Of a stretch of 50,611 nucleotides of DNA, positions 17,680-27,551 are shown piece after piece. Every line of letters begins with the position of its first letter. Positions within the stretch are counted from its first letter, which is position 1. The notes beneath the pieces are model-generated. The model had not been told where the DNA came from. It saw only the letters and a program-made list of their open reading frames with translations, and searched no databases. The DNA comes from Bacteroidota bacterium (lineage in GTDB: Bacteria > Bacteroidota > Bacteroidia > AKYH767-A > 2013-40CM-41-45). The DNA is taken from the NCBI GenBank assembly GCA_003389385.1, contig QQVM01000024.1, positions 1 through 50,611 of the forward strand, given 5' to 3'. The position numbers and the translations under genes were made by a program.

Positions 17680-18686
17680 AGAAAGTGGTTTGGCAAACAA
17701 AAACAACGGTTGTCGCCGATTCATTTACCATTGGAAAGCTGTCTGCAGGAGCCAACGGGGGCAATGTCTATGATGTTCATGCTGCCGAAGCACTTCGTAA
17801 TTCTTTTGTGGTTGAAATGGATTTCAATACTGTCATGAGGACGGGAGAAAATATGTTCAGGTACTGGATGAGAATGAAGCGTCATGCAGCTGAAGCTGAT
17901 GTTATTATTCGTGAGCCTTATCCAATCGTTTTTGGCAATTATAAAAAGGGAATGAAGTATGTAGGCATGATACATCACATTGATGATGAAATCGCGAGGA
18001 GTTCATTCAGGCACAAATGGTATTTCAGGCGTCTAAAGCGAAAATTACGTTCGCTTGATCTTGTAATCACTGTTTCTGAATTCTGGAAATCATATCTGGA
18101 AAACATAGGTTGCAGAAATGTGGAAGTAATTTACAATGGTTTTGATTTACAGGAGTACAATATAAGCGTTGCGATGGTGGAAAAGTTCAAGTCGGATTAC
18201 AATATCCCTGCGGACAAAAAACTGATTTATGCTGGAAATGCAGTGAAACAGAAAGGGATTTACGATGTGTATGACGCTCTTAAGTCTGAGGGCTATCACC
18301 TGCTGATGTCGGGATCCAGAAATCAGGCTTCCGACCTTCCTGTTCAATATCTTCATCTGAGCAGATCAGAATATATTGTGATGTTACATGCCTGCGATCT
18401 TGTGATCAGCTTGTCGAGGATGACCGAAGGTTGGAACCGTATCGCACATGAAGCATTGCTTTGCGGGACGCCTGTCATTGGCAGCGGAGCAGGCGGAATG
18501 CGAGAGCTCCTTGAAGGTGCCGGTCAGGAGATTGTCGTAAATCCTTCCTATCTTGCAGATGCTGTACGCACAGTGCTGAGCAATTCGAAAGATTATTCCA
18601 GTCGCGGAAAAGAGTTCGCGCTTACGTTCAGCCGCGAAAATTTCAACCGGCATTGGAACGAAACCATCAACCGGCTGATAAGCTAA
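17676..18686 (+). CDS. Glycosyltransferase family 4
   Basis: A 336-residue GT-B enzyme. It starts at an ATG overlapping the previous stop by 4 bp, so the two are translationally coupled. Its N-terminus contains GGNVYDVHAAEAL, matching the acceptor-side loop of GT4 enzymes. The donor site shows LIYAGNAVKQKGIYD, MTEGWNRIAHEALLCGTPVI (E-x7-E) and SGAGGMREL. It probably adds a sugar from a nucleotide donor with retention of configuration. The 15-bp gap to the asparagine synthase suggests co-transcription. Confidence 0.9.
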   Translation: MKKVVWQTKTTVVADSFTIGKLSAGANGGNVYDVHAAEALRNSFVVEMDFNTVMRTGENMFRYWMRMKRHAAEADVIIREPYPIVFGNYKKGMKYVGMIHHIDDEIARSSFRHKWYFRRLKRKLRSLDLVITVSEFWKSYLENIGCRNVEVIYNGFDLQEYNISVAMVEKFKSDYNIPADKKLIYAGNAVKQKGIYDVYDALKSEGYHLLMSGSRNQASDLPVQYLHLSRSEYIVMLHACDLVISLSRMTEGWNRIAHEALLCGTPVIGSGAGGMRELLEGAGQEIVVNPSYLADAVRTVLSNSKDYSSRGKEFALTFSRENFNRHWNETINRLIS

Positions 18687-18701
18687 TCTGTTTTCGGACA
18701 C

Positions 18702-20606
18702 ATGTGTGGTATTAACGGAATTATGTCGCTTGGCAGCCATCCAGTATCGGAGGCTTCTGATTTCATTCACAAGATGAATGACAGAATCCGGCATAGGGGG
18801 CCTGACGGAAGTGGCTACTGGACTGACGGAAGCGGGAAACTGCATTTGGGACATCTTCGTTTGAGTATTTTGGATCTCAGCGATAATGGCAGTCAGCCGA
18901 TGATCAGCCGTCAGGGAAACGTCATTGTATTCAACGGGGAAATTTATAATTTCAAAGAACTTAGGGAAAGATTCTTCTCGGATGTCACTCTCAGATCAGA
19001 AAGCGATACGGAAATTATCCTACTGCTGTATGAAAAATTCGGCAAGGATTTTTTACGGCACCTGAATGGGATGTTCGCTTTTGCGATTTGGAATCCAAAG
19101 GAGCAATCGCTGTTTCTGGCAAGAGATCCTTCTGGAAAGAAGCCAATATATTATACAAATCAGAATGGCGTTTTTGCATTTTCTTCAGAGATAAAAGCTT
19201 TGCTTGAACTGCCTTGGGTAAAGCGGGAGAGTGATCCGGAATCTTTGTATCACTTCCTGACGTTCAATATGCTTCCGCCGCCGCTTACTATGTTCAGGAA
19301 TATTTACAAATTCCATCCCGCACATGCCATGATTATAAGGGAGAACGGCGAGTCTGATTATTACTCTTACTGGGAAGTTGAATATTCAGACAAAAGCGTT
19401 GCGACTGAAAGCGAGTTGTGTGAAGCAGTGTTTGACGGACTGAAGAAATCTGTGAGTTATCGTATGGTGAGCGATGTGCCAGTAGGCGCATTTCTCAGTG
19501 GGGGAGTAGATTCCAGCGCTGTAGTTGCAATGATGACTGAAGCAGCATCTTATCCGGTGAAAACCTATTCTGTGGGTTTTGATGGACAACCTGATTATGA
19601 CGAGTTGGACTATGCTTCAAAGGTTTCAAGGTTGTTTAATACTGAACATTATGAGAAAATCGTCACACCGTCTGAGATTGCCGATTTTCTTCCGCGCGTA
19701 GTAGAGATATTTGATGAGCCTCTGGCAGACGCGACTTGCATTCCGATTTATTTCATTTCTGAACTGGCAAGAAAACATGGCACCAAGGTCGTGCTCACAG
19801 GTGACGGAAGTGATGAGTTGTTTGCCGGATACAGAAACTGGCAGAAATACATCAGGATGTATCCTGCTTTTCACCGTTATTCTGCATTGCCCTTAACACT
19901 GAAGAGAGTGATTCGCAATGTTTACGGAGTTTACGAAGAAGAAAGTCCGCGTTATGAAATACTTCAGAGAGCTGCAAGAAATGAAGAATTTTTTTGGGGT
20001 GGAGCAAAAAGTTTCAAGGAGAGTGTGAAGAAACGTGTTTTGGAACCGGAATTTATCAGCAACGGCAAAGGTTTCGATTCTTACAGCGTAATTAAATCAT
20101 TCAGGGAGGCATTTGAAGTTCAGAAGCTAAATCATACTTTCTTGAATGATACCGACTGGATGTGCTGGCTGGGGTTTAAGTTCATTATTCCGAACTTTTA
20201 TCTGAACAGAATGGATAAGCTTGGTATGGCTCATTCGGTCGAAATCAGAAATCCCTTCCTTGATAAAAACTTTGTTAATCTGGCATTATCCGTTCCATCC
20301 AGATTCAAAACAAAAAATGATGAGCCAAAGTACATCCTGAAAAAAGCACTTGAAGAAATATTACCTGCAGATATTTTATACAGAAAAAAAATGGGCTTCT
20401 GTGTTCCTCTGCGTGAATGGGCAGGAGAGATTATCAGTTCTCAGCTTCATGATAATTTAAAAGGCTTTTGTGAGGAGCATCCTCAGTTCAATTACGGGGA
20501 GCTCAGGCAGCTTGTGACTAAGCTTGACAAGGGGGAGCAAGGTGTGACTAACCGGATGTGGACACTTTATTTTCTGATTTCATGGTATAAAAAGTGGATG
20601 AATTGA
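18702..20606 (+). CDS. asnB: Glutamine-dependent asparagine synthase (AsnB type)
   Basis: A 634-residue two-domain enzyme. It starts MCGINGI, with Cys2 as the processed glutaminase nucleophile, followed by RHRGPDGSGYW (30-40) and FNGEIYN (77-83). The synthetase domain has the ATP pyrophosphatase loop SGGVDSS (266-272) and TGDGSDELFAGY. AsnB homologues are frequent in capsule and O-antigen clusters, where they are thought to amidate uronic acid carboxyls using Gln and ATP (as proposed for WbpS-like proteins). The position between GT4 genes supports glycan amidation over bulk asparagine synthesis, although the sequence itself is a canonical AsnB. The next gene starts 3 bp downstream. Confidence 0.93.
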   Translation: MCGINGIMSLGSHPVSEASDFIHKMNDRIRHRGPDGSGYWTDGSGKLHLGHLRLSILDLSDNGSQPMISRQGNVIVFNGEIYNFKELRERFFSDVTLRSESDTEIILLLYEKFGKDFLRHLNGMFAFAIWNPKEQSLFLARDPSGKKPIYYTNQNGVFAFSSEIKALLELPWVKRESDPESLYHFLTFNMLPPPLTMFRNIYKFHPAHAMIIRENGESDYYSYWEVEYSDKSVATESELCEAVFDGLKKSVSYRMVSDVPVGAFLSGGVDSSAVVAMMTEAASYPVKTYSVGFDGQPDYDELDYASKVSRLFNTEHYEKIVTPSEIADFLPRVVEIFDEPLADATCIPIYFISELARKHGTKVVLTGDGSDELFAGYRNWQKYIRMYPAFHRYSALPLTLKRVIRNVYGVYEEESPRYEILQRAARNEEFFWGGAKSFKESVKKRVLEPEFISNGKGFDSYSVIKSFREAFEVQKLNHTFLNDTDWMCWLGFKFIIPNFYLNRMDKLGMAHSVEIRNPFLDKNFVNLALSVPSRFKTKNDEPKYILKKALEEILPADILYRKKMGFCVPLREWAGEIISSQLHDNLKGFCEEHPQFNYGELRQLVTKLDKGEQGVTNRMWTLYFLISWYKKWMN

Positions 20607-20609
20607 TTT

Positions 20610-21743
20610 ATGAGGAACGGAAAAGTCATCCTGGTCACCAATGTCCCGAGTCCATACAGGATTCCGCTTTTTAATTTGCTTCATGAAAAGTTAAGGGTAG
20701 CAGGATATGAATTCAAAGTATTGTTTGGATCAGAAACTTATTCCCGCAGGCGCTTTAATTCAGAGTTAAATCTTTGCCGATTCGATTATGAATTCATCAA
20801 CTCAGGTAAATTCAATCTTGGGAACGATGAAAAAACAATATTCACTTACAAGGGTTTGTACTCAACACTAATCAGAGAAAAGCCGGATTGTGTCATCATT
20901 AACGGATTCTCGATAGGAACCATGTTGCTTTGGTTTTATTCGGCTTTTCACAGGGTAAAAAAAATTATCTGGACTGGGTCAGTGAAGCATAAGGGAAGAA
21001 ATGATTCTTTTTTGCGCCTGATTCAAAGACGATTTCTAGTTCGTGGCTCTGATGCTTTTATAACTTATGGCAGCCGTGCCGAGTCTTATCTTCAGAGCCT
21101 GGGTGCTTCAGAAGATAAGATTTTCAGAGCCATAAACACTGTGGATACTGAATTTTTCTCAGAGGAGACTATTGCTCTTCGCAATACTATACCTGCAGAA
21201 AAGAAAAAGCATCTTACTTACATTGGATATTTGTCAGCCCGCAAGGATGTTATCACTCTTTTAGCCGCAATCAAGCAGCTAAGTCAGAAAAGAGACGATT
21301 TTTTACTTGAAATCATTGGTGACGGGGAAGACAAACAAAATCTTCAGAATTTCGTATCAGAGAACCGTCTTGAATCCTTTGTCAGGTTTCATGGCTTCAG
21401 GCAGAAAAGTGAATTGCCGGCTTATTTGGCAAAAAGCACATGTTTTCTGTTTCAAACAGGCTTCGATATCTGGGGGCTTGTGCTGAATGAAGCAATGGCG
21501 TCCGGATTACCCTGCATTTGTTCAGTAAATGCAGGGGCCTGTGAGGACCTGATCAGAGAAGGAGAAAACGGATTCATCATGGATTATTCAAACACTGAAA
21601 AACTGCTCGAAAAAATCGAGTTTATTCTCGACAATCCGGAGAAAGCAAATGCAATCGGCCAGGCAGCCAGGCGGTTTATTCATGAGAATGCTACTCTGGA
21701 AAAGAGTGCCGATGGCTTTGTTCGAGCGATAAGCTTTGTCTGA
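20610..21743 (+). CDS. Glycosyltransferase family 4
   Basis: A 377-residue GT-B protein. The start VILVTNVPSPYRIPLFNLL is characteristic of GT4 enzymes acting at the cytoplasmic membrane. The donor domain reads LTYIGYLSARKDV, LEIIGDGEDKQNL, FRQKSELPAYL and FDIWGLVLNEAMASGLP. The usual E-x7-E is D-x7-E here (Asp in FDIWG). It begins 3 bp after the asparagine synthase, and its last codons lie just before the Wzy-like gene. It is one of three consecutive sugar-adding/polymerising genes. Confidence 0.9.
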   Translation: MRNGKVILVTNVPSPYRIPLFNLLHEKLRVAGYEFKVLFGSETYSRRRFNSELNLCRFDYEFINSGKFNLGNDEKTIFTYKGLYSTLIREKPDCVIINGFSIGTMLLWFYSAFHRVKKIIWTGSVKHKGRNDSFLRLIQRRFLVRGSDAFITYGSRAESYLQSLGASEDKIFRAINTVDTEFFSEETIALRNTIPAEKKKHLTYIGYLSARKDVITLLAAIKQLSQKRDDFLLEIIGDGEDKQNLQNFVSENRLESFVRFHGFRQKSELPAYLAKSTCFLFQTGFDIWGLVLNEAMASGLPCICSVNAGACEDLIREGENGFIMDYSNTEKLLEKIEFILDNPEKANAIGQAARRFIHENATLEKSADGFVRAISFV

Positions 21744-21777
21744 AGCGCTCAGAGAGATTATCTTTGTATACAGTAAA

Positions 21778-23103
21778 ATGACTTACAGCCACTGGAAAGC
21801 TTATTGGGTAAAAATGGACTGGACCAAGAAATGGTTCGTTCTGTTTGTGCTTCTGCGTCCGCTGGTTGACAACTTTTACTACATTAAGGAATTTACCTCA
21901 TTTCTCTCTCCTTTATACATTGTTGGAGTACTGACACCATTGCTGGGGCTTATGAGTATGTTCTCTGGTCGTATGGGCAGGCGGAAAGAAAATTCAGCGG
22001 ATGAATTCATCCGGGTATGGGGTCTTGTACTAATCATCAACTGCATTGTGATGGTCATCACCAAATTCACCATTGACAATTTTGGTGATGCCATCAAGTA
22101 TGTAACACCGGTATTGCTATTCTTTTATCTGCGGCATTTCATACAATCAAAGGAAGACCTTCATTTTATTCTCCAGACATTTCTATACAGTTGCATCTTT
22201 CCTTTCGGAATGCTGGCGTATGAATCTGTATTCGGTCCGATAGACCCGCATCACGTATCAGAAGGAAGGGGCGGGGGGACCAGATTGAGGGGAGAATACG
22301 GCGATAGCATGAGTTATGCGGTATACTTCATCGGATCCTTCATGATATACAGTTATTTTTTTCTTGAAAAAGTTTTTTCTCAGACAAAGAGTCAGAAACC
22401 AAAAGTTTTCAAATTGTTTCTGCTATTTGCTGTTTGCCTTTACGGGGTCATTTCAATCAAGCACGTATCTACATGGTCGGTATTCATTACCCTGGTTGCT
22501 CTTTTGCTTTTGTTTAATTCAAAAAATGCGAAAGGATTTGCCGTAGTTTTCTTTGTCGGATTGGTGGTGCTGCCTTTTTTCGCCCGGACTATCTATGAAA
22601 AGCAAATTCGTCCGCTTATCGAAAAAGAGTTTACAGTCATCAGTGGTGAAAAAGATATGGAGTATGCTTTCAATGGAAGGATGCAAAGGTGGGAAAGATA
22701 CTTTGACATATGGGACAGGATGCCGGCGTTTTCGCATTTCTTCGGCGTATCATTTTCAAGGTTCAAGGAAGTGCCTGTGATGATTGGTGGCGGGATGCAC
22801 AATGATTATGTGCGATTACTCTTCCTGACAGGATATTTTGGTATTGCGATGTATGTCCTCTTTCTATTCATGGTCTTTATGCAGAAGAACAGGTTCCGTC
22901 CGCCTGAACGTTTTCTGATACTTTGTTCTATTGCGGCTGTGCTGCTTTACTCAATAAGTACACTGCCAACATTGTATCTGGCACTAATGAATTACATTTT
23001 TCCTGTATTCGCGTTCGCCATGCTTCCGCGCAGATATGCATATGCAAGTGCAATTCCTGGAGATCAGTCAAGGAAACAGATAAACCGGCAGGCAGCAGCA
23101 TGA
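21778..23103 (+). CDS. Wzy-like O-antigen/capsule polymerase (or ligase)
   Basis: Polytopic membrane protein. I prefer the ATG at 21778 (441 residues) over an in-frame TTG at 21736, which would overlap the previous gene and add a non-hydrophobic leader. It has about 10-12 membrane helices and a large loop near the C-terminal half that ends in GGGMHNDYVRLLFLTGYFG. That HNxY-L-x-G pattern is the Wzy_C/WaaL signature. It probably polymerises repeat units on undecaprenyl diphosphate in the periplasm after flipping. The stop codon overlaps the start of the next glycosyltransferase (ATGA). Confidence 0.82.
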   Translation: MTYSHWKAYWVKMDWTKKWFVLFVLLRPLVDNFYYIKEFTSFLSPLYIVGVLTPLLGLMSMFSGRMGRRKENSADEFIRVWGLVLIINCIVMVITKFTIDNFGDAIKYVTPVLLFFYLRHFIQSKEDLHFILQTFLYSCIFPFGMLAYESVFGPIDPHHVSEGRGGGTRLRGEYGDSMSYAVYFIGSFMIYSYFFLEKVFSQTKSQKPKVFKLFLLFAVCLYGVISIKHVSTWSVFITLVALLLLFNSKNAKGFAVVFFVGLVVLPFFARTIYEKQIRPLIEKEFTVISGEKDMEYAFNGRMQRWERYFDIWDRMPAFSHFFGVSFSRFKEVPVMIGGGMHNDYVRLLFLTGYFGIAMYVLFLFMVFMQKNRFRPPERFLILCSIAAVLLYSISTLPTLYLALMNYIFPVFAFAMLPRRYAYASAIPGDQSRKQINRQAAA

Positions 23104-24203
23104 AGAAAGAACGTGTTTTACTGCTTGGAAAAATTCCCCCGCCATATATGGGTCCGGCAATTGCAACTGCAATCCTGCTCAACTCAGGTTTAAAAGACCG
23201 CTTTGAACTGATACACCTTGATACGCGAATCAATCGTAGTCTCGAAGACATGGGTAAGTGGAGCCTGGCCAAAGTGTTTCGCAATATTTTTATTTACGCC
23301 AGGATGAAAATCATCCTCCTTACACGATGGCCGAAACTGGTCGTCATCCCAATCAGTCAGTCCAACACAGGGTTCATCAAGGATTTTTTTTTTATTGTCA
23401 TCGCCAGACTTTTTTTCAGGAAAATACTCTTGCATTTGAGAGGAAGTGAACTAAGAAACTGGATAGATTCAAATAATCCTGTGATGAAGAGATTCATCAT
23501 TTATACACTAAGACTATCAAACGGAGTAATTGTGCTTGGAAACAACTTAAAATACCTGTTTGAAGGAATTTTTCCTGAAAAACAGGTATATGTGGCACCC
23601 AATGGTGGTAACTATAGCTTTAAAAAATCAGTAAAAACAGAGGATAAAGTCAGGATTCTCTATTTGGCAAATCTGCAAGCCACCAAAGGCATTGAGGATC
23701 TGCTTGAAGCGCTTGTGATTGTTGCTGGCGAAGTGAATGAAGGATTTGTTGCTGATGTTGTAGGATCTTGGCGATCAGAAAACACAAAGACTAAATGCAT
23801 GGAAATCGTATCCGTAAATAATTTGCCCGTTAACTTCCATCCGTCAGCCGCAGGTGAAGAGAAGTTGAATTACTTTTCCAATGCGGATTTGTTTGTGTTC
23901 ACTCCTCGTTCACCGGAAGGACATCCCTGGGTGATAGTTGAGTCTATGGCTGCAGGATTGCCAATTATCTCTACTGATAAAGGCGCCATTCGTGAGTCAG
24001 TCATTGACGGTCAAAACGGATATATAGTGGAAGCTGGAAATACGAGAGAAATTGCAAGTCGTATTTTAGAACTGATTAAAGATAAATCCAGGCGGGAAGA
24101 AATGGGAATGAAGAGCAGAAAATTTTACGAAGAAAAATTTACGGAAGAAAAGATGGTGGAAAATCTGACTTCGATTTTTCACAAGGTAATATCGGAAGCC
24201 TGA
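23100..24203 (+). CDS. Glycosyltransferase family 4
   Basis: A 367-residue GT-B protein. A longer frame opens at 22923, but that part lies inside the Wzy-like gene in another frame. The ATG at 23100 gives MKKERVLLLGKIPPPYMG, the normal GT4 N-terminus, and overlaps the Wzy stop by 4 bp. The donor site shows RILYLANLQATKGIEDLLEA, FTPRSPEGHPWVIVESMAAG (E-x7-E intact) and GAIRESVIDGQNGYIV. The oxidoreductase gene starts 2 bp after the stop. It is probably the last chain-extending transferase of the central operon. Confidence 0.9.
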   Translation: MKKERVLLLGKIPPPYMGPAIATAILLNSGLKDRFELIHLDTRINRSLEDMGKWSLAKVFRNIFIYARMKIILLTRWPKLVVIPISQSNTGFIKDFFFIVIARLFFRKILLHLRGSELRNWIDSNNPVMKRFIIYTLRLSNGVIVLGNNLKYLFEGIFPEKQVYVAPNGGNYSFKKSVKTEDKVRILYLANLQATKGIEDLLEALVIVAGEVNEGFVADVVGSWRSENTKTKCMEIVSVNNLPVNFHPSAAGEEKLNYFSNADLFVFTPRSPEGHPWVIVESMAAGLPIISTDKGAIRESVIDGQNGYIVEAGNTREIASRILELIKDKSRREEMGMKSRKFYEEKFTEEKMVENLTSIFHKVISEA

Positions 24204-24205
24204 TC

Positions 24206-26329
24206 ATGGAGCAGCTCACACAAAATCTTAAAGACGGAAGAATGGAACTCCTTGAAGTTCCATTTCCGGTATTGCAGAGCGGTTCTGTATTGGTCAGGAA
24301 TCACTATTCACTCATCAGCGCGGGCACTGAAGGCAAGACTGTGAAAGATGCCAGGGCTGGATTAATCGCCAAGGCAAGAAGCCGTAAAGAGGAGGTGAAA
24401 AAAGTGATCGAGGCTGCAAAAACTTTCGGCTGGAAGGAAACTTACCGGATGGTGATGAACAAGCTGGATGCTCCATCTGCTTTAGGCTACAGCTGTGCCG
24501 GTGAAATTATCGCTGTTGCAGATGACGTGAAAGATTTCAGTGTTGGCGACCTCGTTGCCTGCGGGGGATCCGGCGCAAACCATGCAGAAGTGGTGTGTGT
24601 ACCTGTCAATCTATGCGTCAAAGTGCCAAAGAACGTTTCACTTGATCATGCAAGCTTCACTACATTGGGTGCTATTGCATTGCAAGGTATCCGCCAGGCT
24701 GATCTGCGTCTTGGTGAAAACTGCGCTGTGATCGGTTTGGGGCTTATAGGTCAACTCACCGTTCAAATGCTCAAAGCTTCCGGGGTTAAAGTTGCCTGCA
24801 TTGATATCAGCGATGAAATGGTCCGACTTTCAAAGGAAAGCGGAGGAGACCTTTGCCTCAACAGGAACAGGGAAGATGCAGAGCAGCAGTTGATTCACTT
24901 CAGTGAAGGTCATGGTTGTGACTCTGTGATTATTACTGCGGGAACAAACTCTACAGATCCCGTTGATTTTGCCGGCGCCATTTGCAGAAAAAAAGGAAAA
25001 GTGATTATTGTAGGTGCGGTGCCGACAGGATTCAAGCGATCAAATTTCTATCGCAAGGAGCTCGATCTTCGAATGTCATCTTCATACGGTCCGGGCAGGT
25101 ATGATCCTGAGTATGAAGAGAAAGGAATTGATTATCCATATGCTTATGTTCGCTGGACGGAAAACAGAAACATGTCAGCATTTGTGAATATGTTGAGTGA
25201 AGGAAAGGTTCATCTAAATCATCTTCTTACACATCAGTTTGATTTTAATGCTGCGCCAAAAGCATATAACATGATTTTGGAAAGGACTGAAAGTTTCGGA
25301 GGAATCGTTTTGAAATACGATCTGGCATCTGAGTTGAAATCAGTTGTGGAACTTAGGAAGAAAAGTATCAAAGCAGGTGAGCCTGTTCTGGGTGTTATAG
25401 GTGCCGGATCTTTCGGACAGAATATCCTGCTGCCTGCTGTAAAAGGAAAAGCGACACTTCTGAATGTGGTCACTGCCCGTCCGAATCATGCAAGGGATAT
25501 TGCTGATAAGTTCGGATTTACATCATGTTCCGGTAATCCGGAAGATATTTTCAGCAATCCTGACATTAACACAGTCATGATTGCCACCAGGCACAACACA
25601 CATGCAGATTTTGTATTGAAGGCAATTGATTCAGGAAAGCATGTCTTCGTGGAAAAACCGCTCTGTGTTACAAGAGATGAGTTTGAAGAGATAAAGCATA
25701 GGTACACTTCTGGAAAATCCATCCTAATGGTTGGATTCAACAGAAGATTTTCTTTTTTGACGCGAAAGCTTAAGTCTTCATTGATTCAGGGGGCCCCTGT
25801 TTCGATGATATACAGGATCAATGCAGGATATATTCCTACTGATCACTGGGTTCACGATCCTCAGGCAGGCGGAGGGAGAATTATTGGTGAAGTTTGCCAC
25901 TTCATTGATTTGTGCATGTACCTGTCAGGATCTGAAATCATATCTGTGGCTGCTCAAAAAATGTACGCATCCAAAGACATGAGCGACACAGTCGGGATTA
26001 CACTCACTTTACAGAACGGAAGCATTGCCCAAATCGCATATTATGCTAACGGAAATAAATCGCTTGCGAAGGAATACATAGAATTACATACAGCCGGCCT
26101 ATCAGCTGTGATGGAAGATTTCCGAAGTTTAAAGCTTCACGGGAAGTCTGTGACTGAATTGAAAATACAGCAAGACAAAGGTCATAAGGCGGAACTGGAT
26201 TTATTTCTTGAATCAGTAAGACAGGGAAAAGAAAGCCCAATTCCGTTCAACGAGATTTGCATGACCACTGCTGCAACATTCGCTGTAATTGAATCGATAG
26301 CTCTCAAGGGACAACCTGTTTACCTGTAA
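24206..26329 (+). CDS. Fused MDR (zinc-type) dehydrogenase and Gfo/Idh/MocA oxidoreductase
   Basis: A 707-residue bi-domain protein. Residues 1-370 resemble medium-chain dehydrogenases with the NAD loop AVIGLGLIGQL (174-184). The catalytic-zinc Cys of the usual GxCGxD is absent (SAGTE at 38-42). Residues about 395-707 are a Gfo/Idh/MocA enzyme: GVIGAGSFGQN (396-406), then the EKP motif FVEKPLCV (481-488), GEVCHFIDLC and a late acidic loop. Such fusions occur in polysaccharide loci, and two linked redox steps (for example oxidation then reduction to epimerise or rearrange a sugar) are the simplest guess. It lies directly between a glycosyltransferase (2 bp) and the toroid protein (13 bp). Confidence 0.88.
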   Translation: MEQLTQNLKDGRMELLEVPFPVLQSGSVLVRNHYSLISAGTEGKTVKDARAGLIAKARSRKEEVKKVIEAAKTFGWKETYRMVMNKLDAPSALGYSCAGEIIAVADDVKDFSVGDLVACGGSGANHAEVVCVPVNLCVKVPKNVSLDHASFTTLGAIALQGIRQADLRLGENCAVIGLGLIGQLTVQMLKASGVKVACIDISDEMVRLSKESGGDLCLNRNREDAEQQLIHFSEGHGCDSVIITAGTNSTDPVDFAGAICRKKGKVIIVGAVPTGFKRSNFYRKELDLRMSSSYGPGRYDPEYEEKGIDYPYAYVRWTENRNMSAFVNMLSEGKVHLNHLLTHQFDFNAAPKAYNMILERTESFGGIVLKYDLASELKSVVELRKKSIKAGEPVLGVIGAGSFGQNILLPAVKGKATLLNVVTARPNHARDIADKFGFTSCSGNPEDIFSNPDINTVMIATRHNTHADFVLKAIDSGKHVFVEKPLCVTRDEFEEIKHRYTSGKSILMVGFNRRFSFLTRKLKSSLIQGAPVSMIYRINAGYIPTDHWVHDPQAGGGRIIGEVCHFIDLCMYLSGSEIISVAAQKMYASKDMSDTVGITLTLQNGSIAQIAYYANGNKSLAKEYIELHTAGLSAVMEDFRSLKLHGKSVTELKIQQDKGHKAELDLFLESVRQGKESPIPFNEICMTTAATFAVIESIALKGQPVYL

Positions 26330-26342
26330 ACAAGCGGCAAGT

Positions 26343-27551
26343 ATGAACATTCGGAGCGAGGGCGACAAAAGTTTCTTTGAAGATTCCCTGAAGCGATTAA
26401 GGGAGTATGTGGAACGTGAGAATTTCAAAGGGTATGATCCCTACGACACTCTCCTGTCAGTTTTTCCTTTTCGGAAATTCGGGAACTGGCCGGCAGTACT
26501 TGCCACGCAGGTGCAGAAGAGAAATCCTTTTCAGGTCAGGCCTTTGCTAGGCATTAAAAAAGCATACAATCCTAAAGCGATTGGTTTGATTCTTCAGGCC
26601 TATTCACGATTGCAGTTGATAGACCGGGATTCAGACTATTCGGACAGGTTTGTGTATTTAACAAACTGGCTGGATGAAAATCAAAGCAAAGGTTTTAGCG
26701 GGAGCTCCTGGGGGTACAATTTCCCTTGGGCAGGACCGGGAAAATTTCTTGACGCATGGACTCCGACAGTGGTGGCGACGGGTTTTGTCGCCCAGGGTCT
26801 GCATGCATATTATTTATACAGCGGCAATTCAACGGCAAGAAAGCTACTGTTACAAAGCGCTCGATTCATCATCGATCATATTCCAAGAACTGAATTTGAT
26901 GAAGGTGTTTGTTTCAGTTACAGTCCTCTCTTTGTCGATTGCTGTTACAATGCAAGTCTTCTTGCTGCAGAGACATTAGCGCGGGCCTATTCAATTGAGC
27001 CAATTGAACAATACAAGACACTCGCATTGTCAGCGGTACGATTCGTAGTTTCAAAACAGCATGAAGACGGGCACTGGAAGTATAAGCTTGACCCGAAATC
27101 AGGAAAGGAAAGACATCAGGTAGATTTTCATCAGGGATATGTACTTGATTCCATCAGGGAAATCATAAAACTTACCGGCACAAAAGAGAATTCCTGGGAA
27201 GCCGCTGTTCAAAATGGACTGGAATATTACAGGCACAGGCAGTTTTTTTCTGATGGGAGAAGTTTATGGAGAGTGCCGATCGTTTATCCGGTAGAAATTC
27301 ACAATCAAAGCCAGGGCATCATTACATTTTCAAGACATGCCCGTGAGTTTCCTGAATACCTGCCCTTCGCGAAGAAAATCGCAGTCTGGACAATAAAGAA
27401 TATGCAAGACGAAAGGAATGGCTATTTTTACTACAGGAAATTAAAATATTATACAAACAAACTTTCGTTCATGAGATGGAGCAATGCCTGGATGTTTGTA
27501 GCGCTCACAGAATTATTGAGTGCGATTAACCGGGAGGGGAGAGCAACGTAA
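26343..27551 (+). CDS. Alpha-toroid protein of the polysaccharide locus, function unknown
   Basis: A 402-residue protein rich in Trp and aromatic residues, with repeated helix pairs such as AIGLILQAYSRLQ, FLDAWTPTVVATGF, YNASLLAAETLARAY and FHQGYVLDSIREI. The pattern resembles an (alpha/alpha)6 barrel as in glycoside hydrolases, lyases and C5-epimerase-like proteins. No established catalytic pair could be assigned. Related proteins next to the fused oxidoreductase often carry misleading names (for example dehydratase). Its position between that enzyme and a deacetylase-like gene suggests action on the same sugar or on the polymer. No signal peptide is seen, so it should be cytoplasmic. The stop overlaps the next ATG by one base. 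Confidence 0.75.
   Translation: MNIRSEGDKSFFEDSLKRLREYVERENFKGYDPYDTLLSVFPFRKFGNWPAVLATQVQKRNPFQVRPLLGIKKAYNPKAIGLILQAYSRLQLIDRDSDYSDRFVYLTNWLDENQSKGFSGSSWGYNFPWAGPGKFLDAWTPTVVATGFVAQGLHAYYLYSGNSTARKLLLQSARFIIDHIPRTEFDEGVCFSYSPLFVDCCYNASLLAAETLARAYSIEPIEQYKTLALSAVRFVVSKQHEDGHWKYKLDPKSGKERHQVDFHQGYVLDSIREIIKLTGTKENSWEAAVQNGLEYYRHRQFFSDGRSLWRVPIVYPVEIHNQSQGIITFSRHAREFPEYLPFAKKIAVWTIKNMQDERNGYFYYRKLKYYTNKLSFMRWSNAWMFVALTELLSAINREGRAT

Noticed and set aside
22923-23099. N-terminal extension of the glycosyltransferase at 23100
   Set aside because: The extension lies in another frame of the Wzy-like gene, is Cys-rich and non-conserved in look. The ATG at 23100 gives a normal GT4 start.
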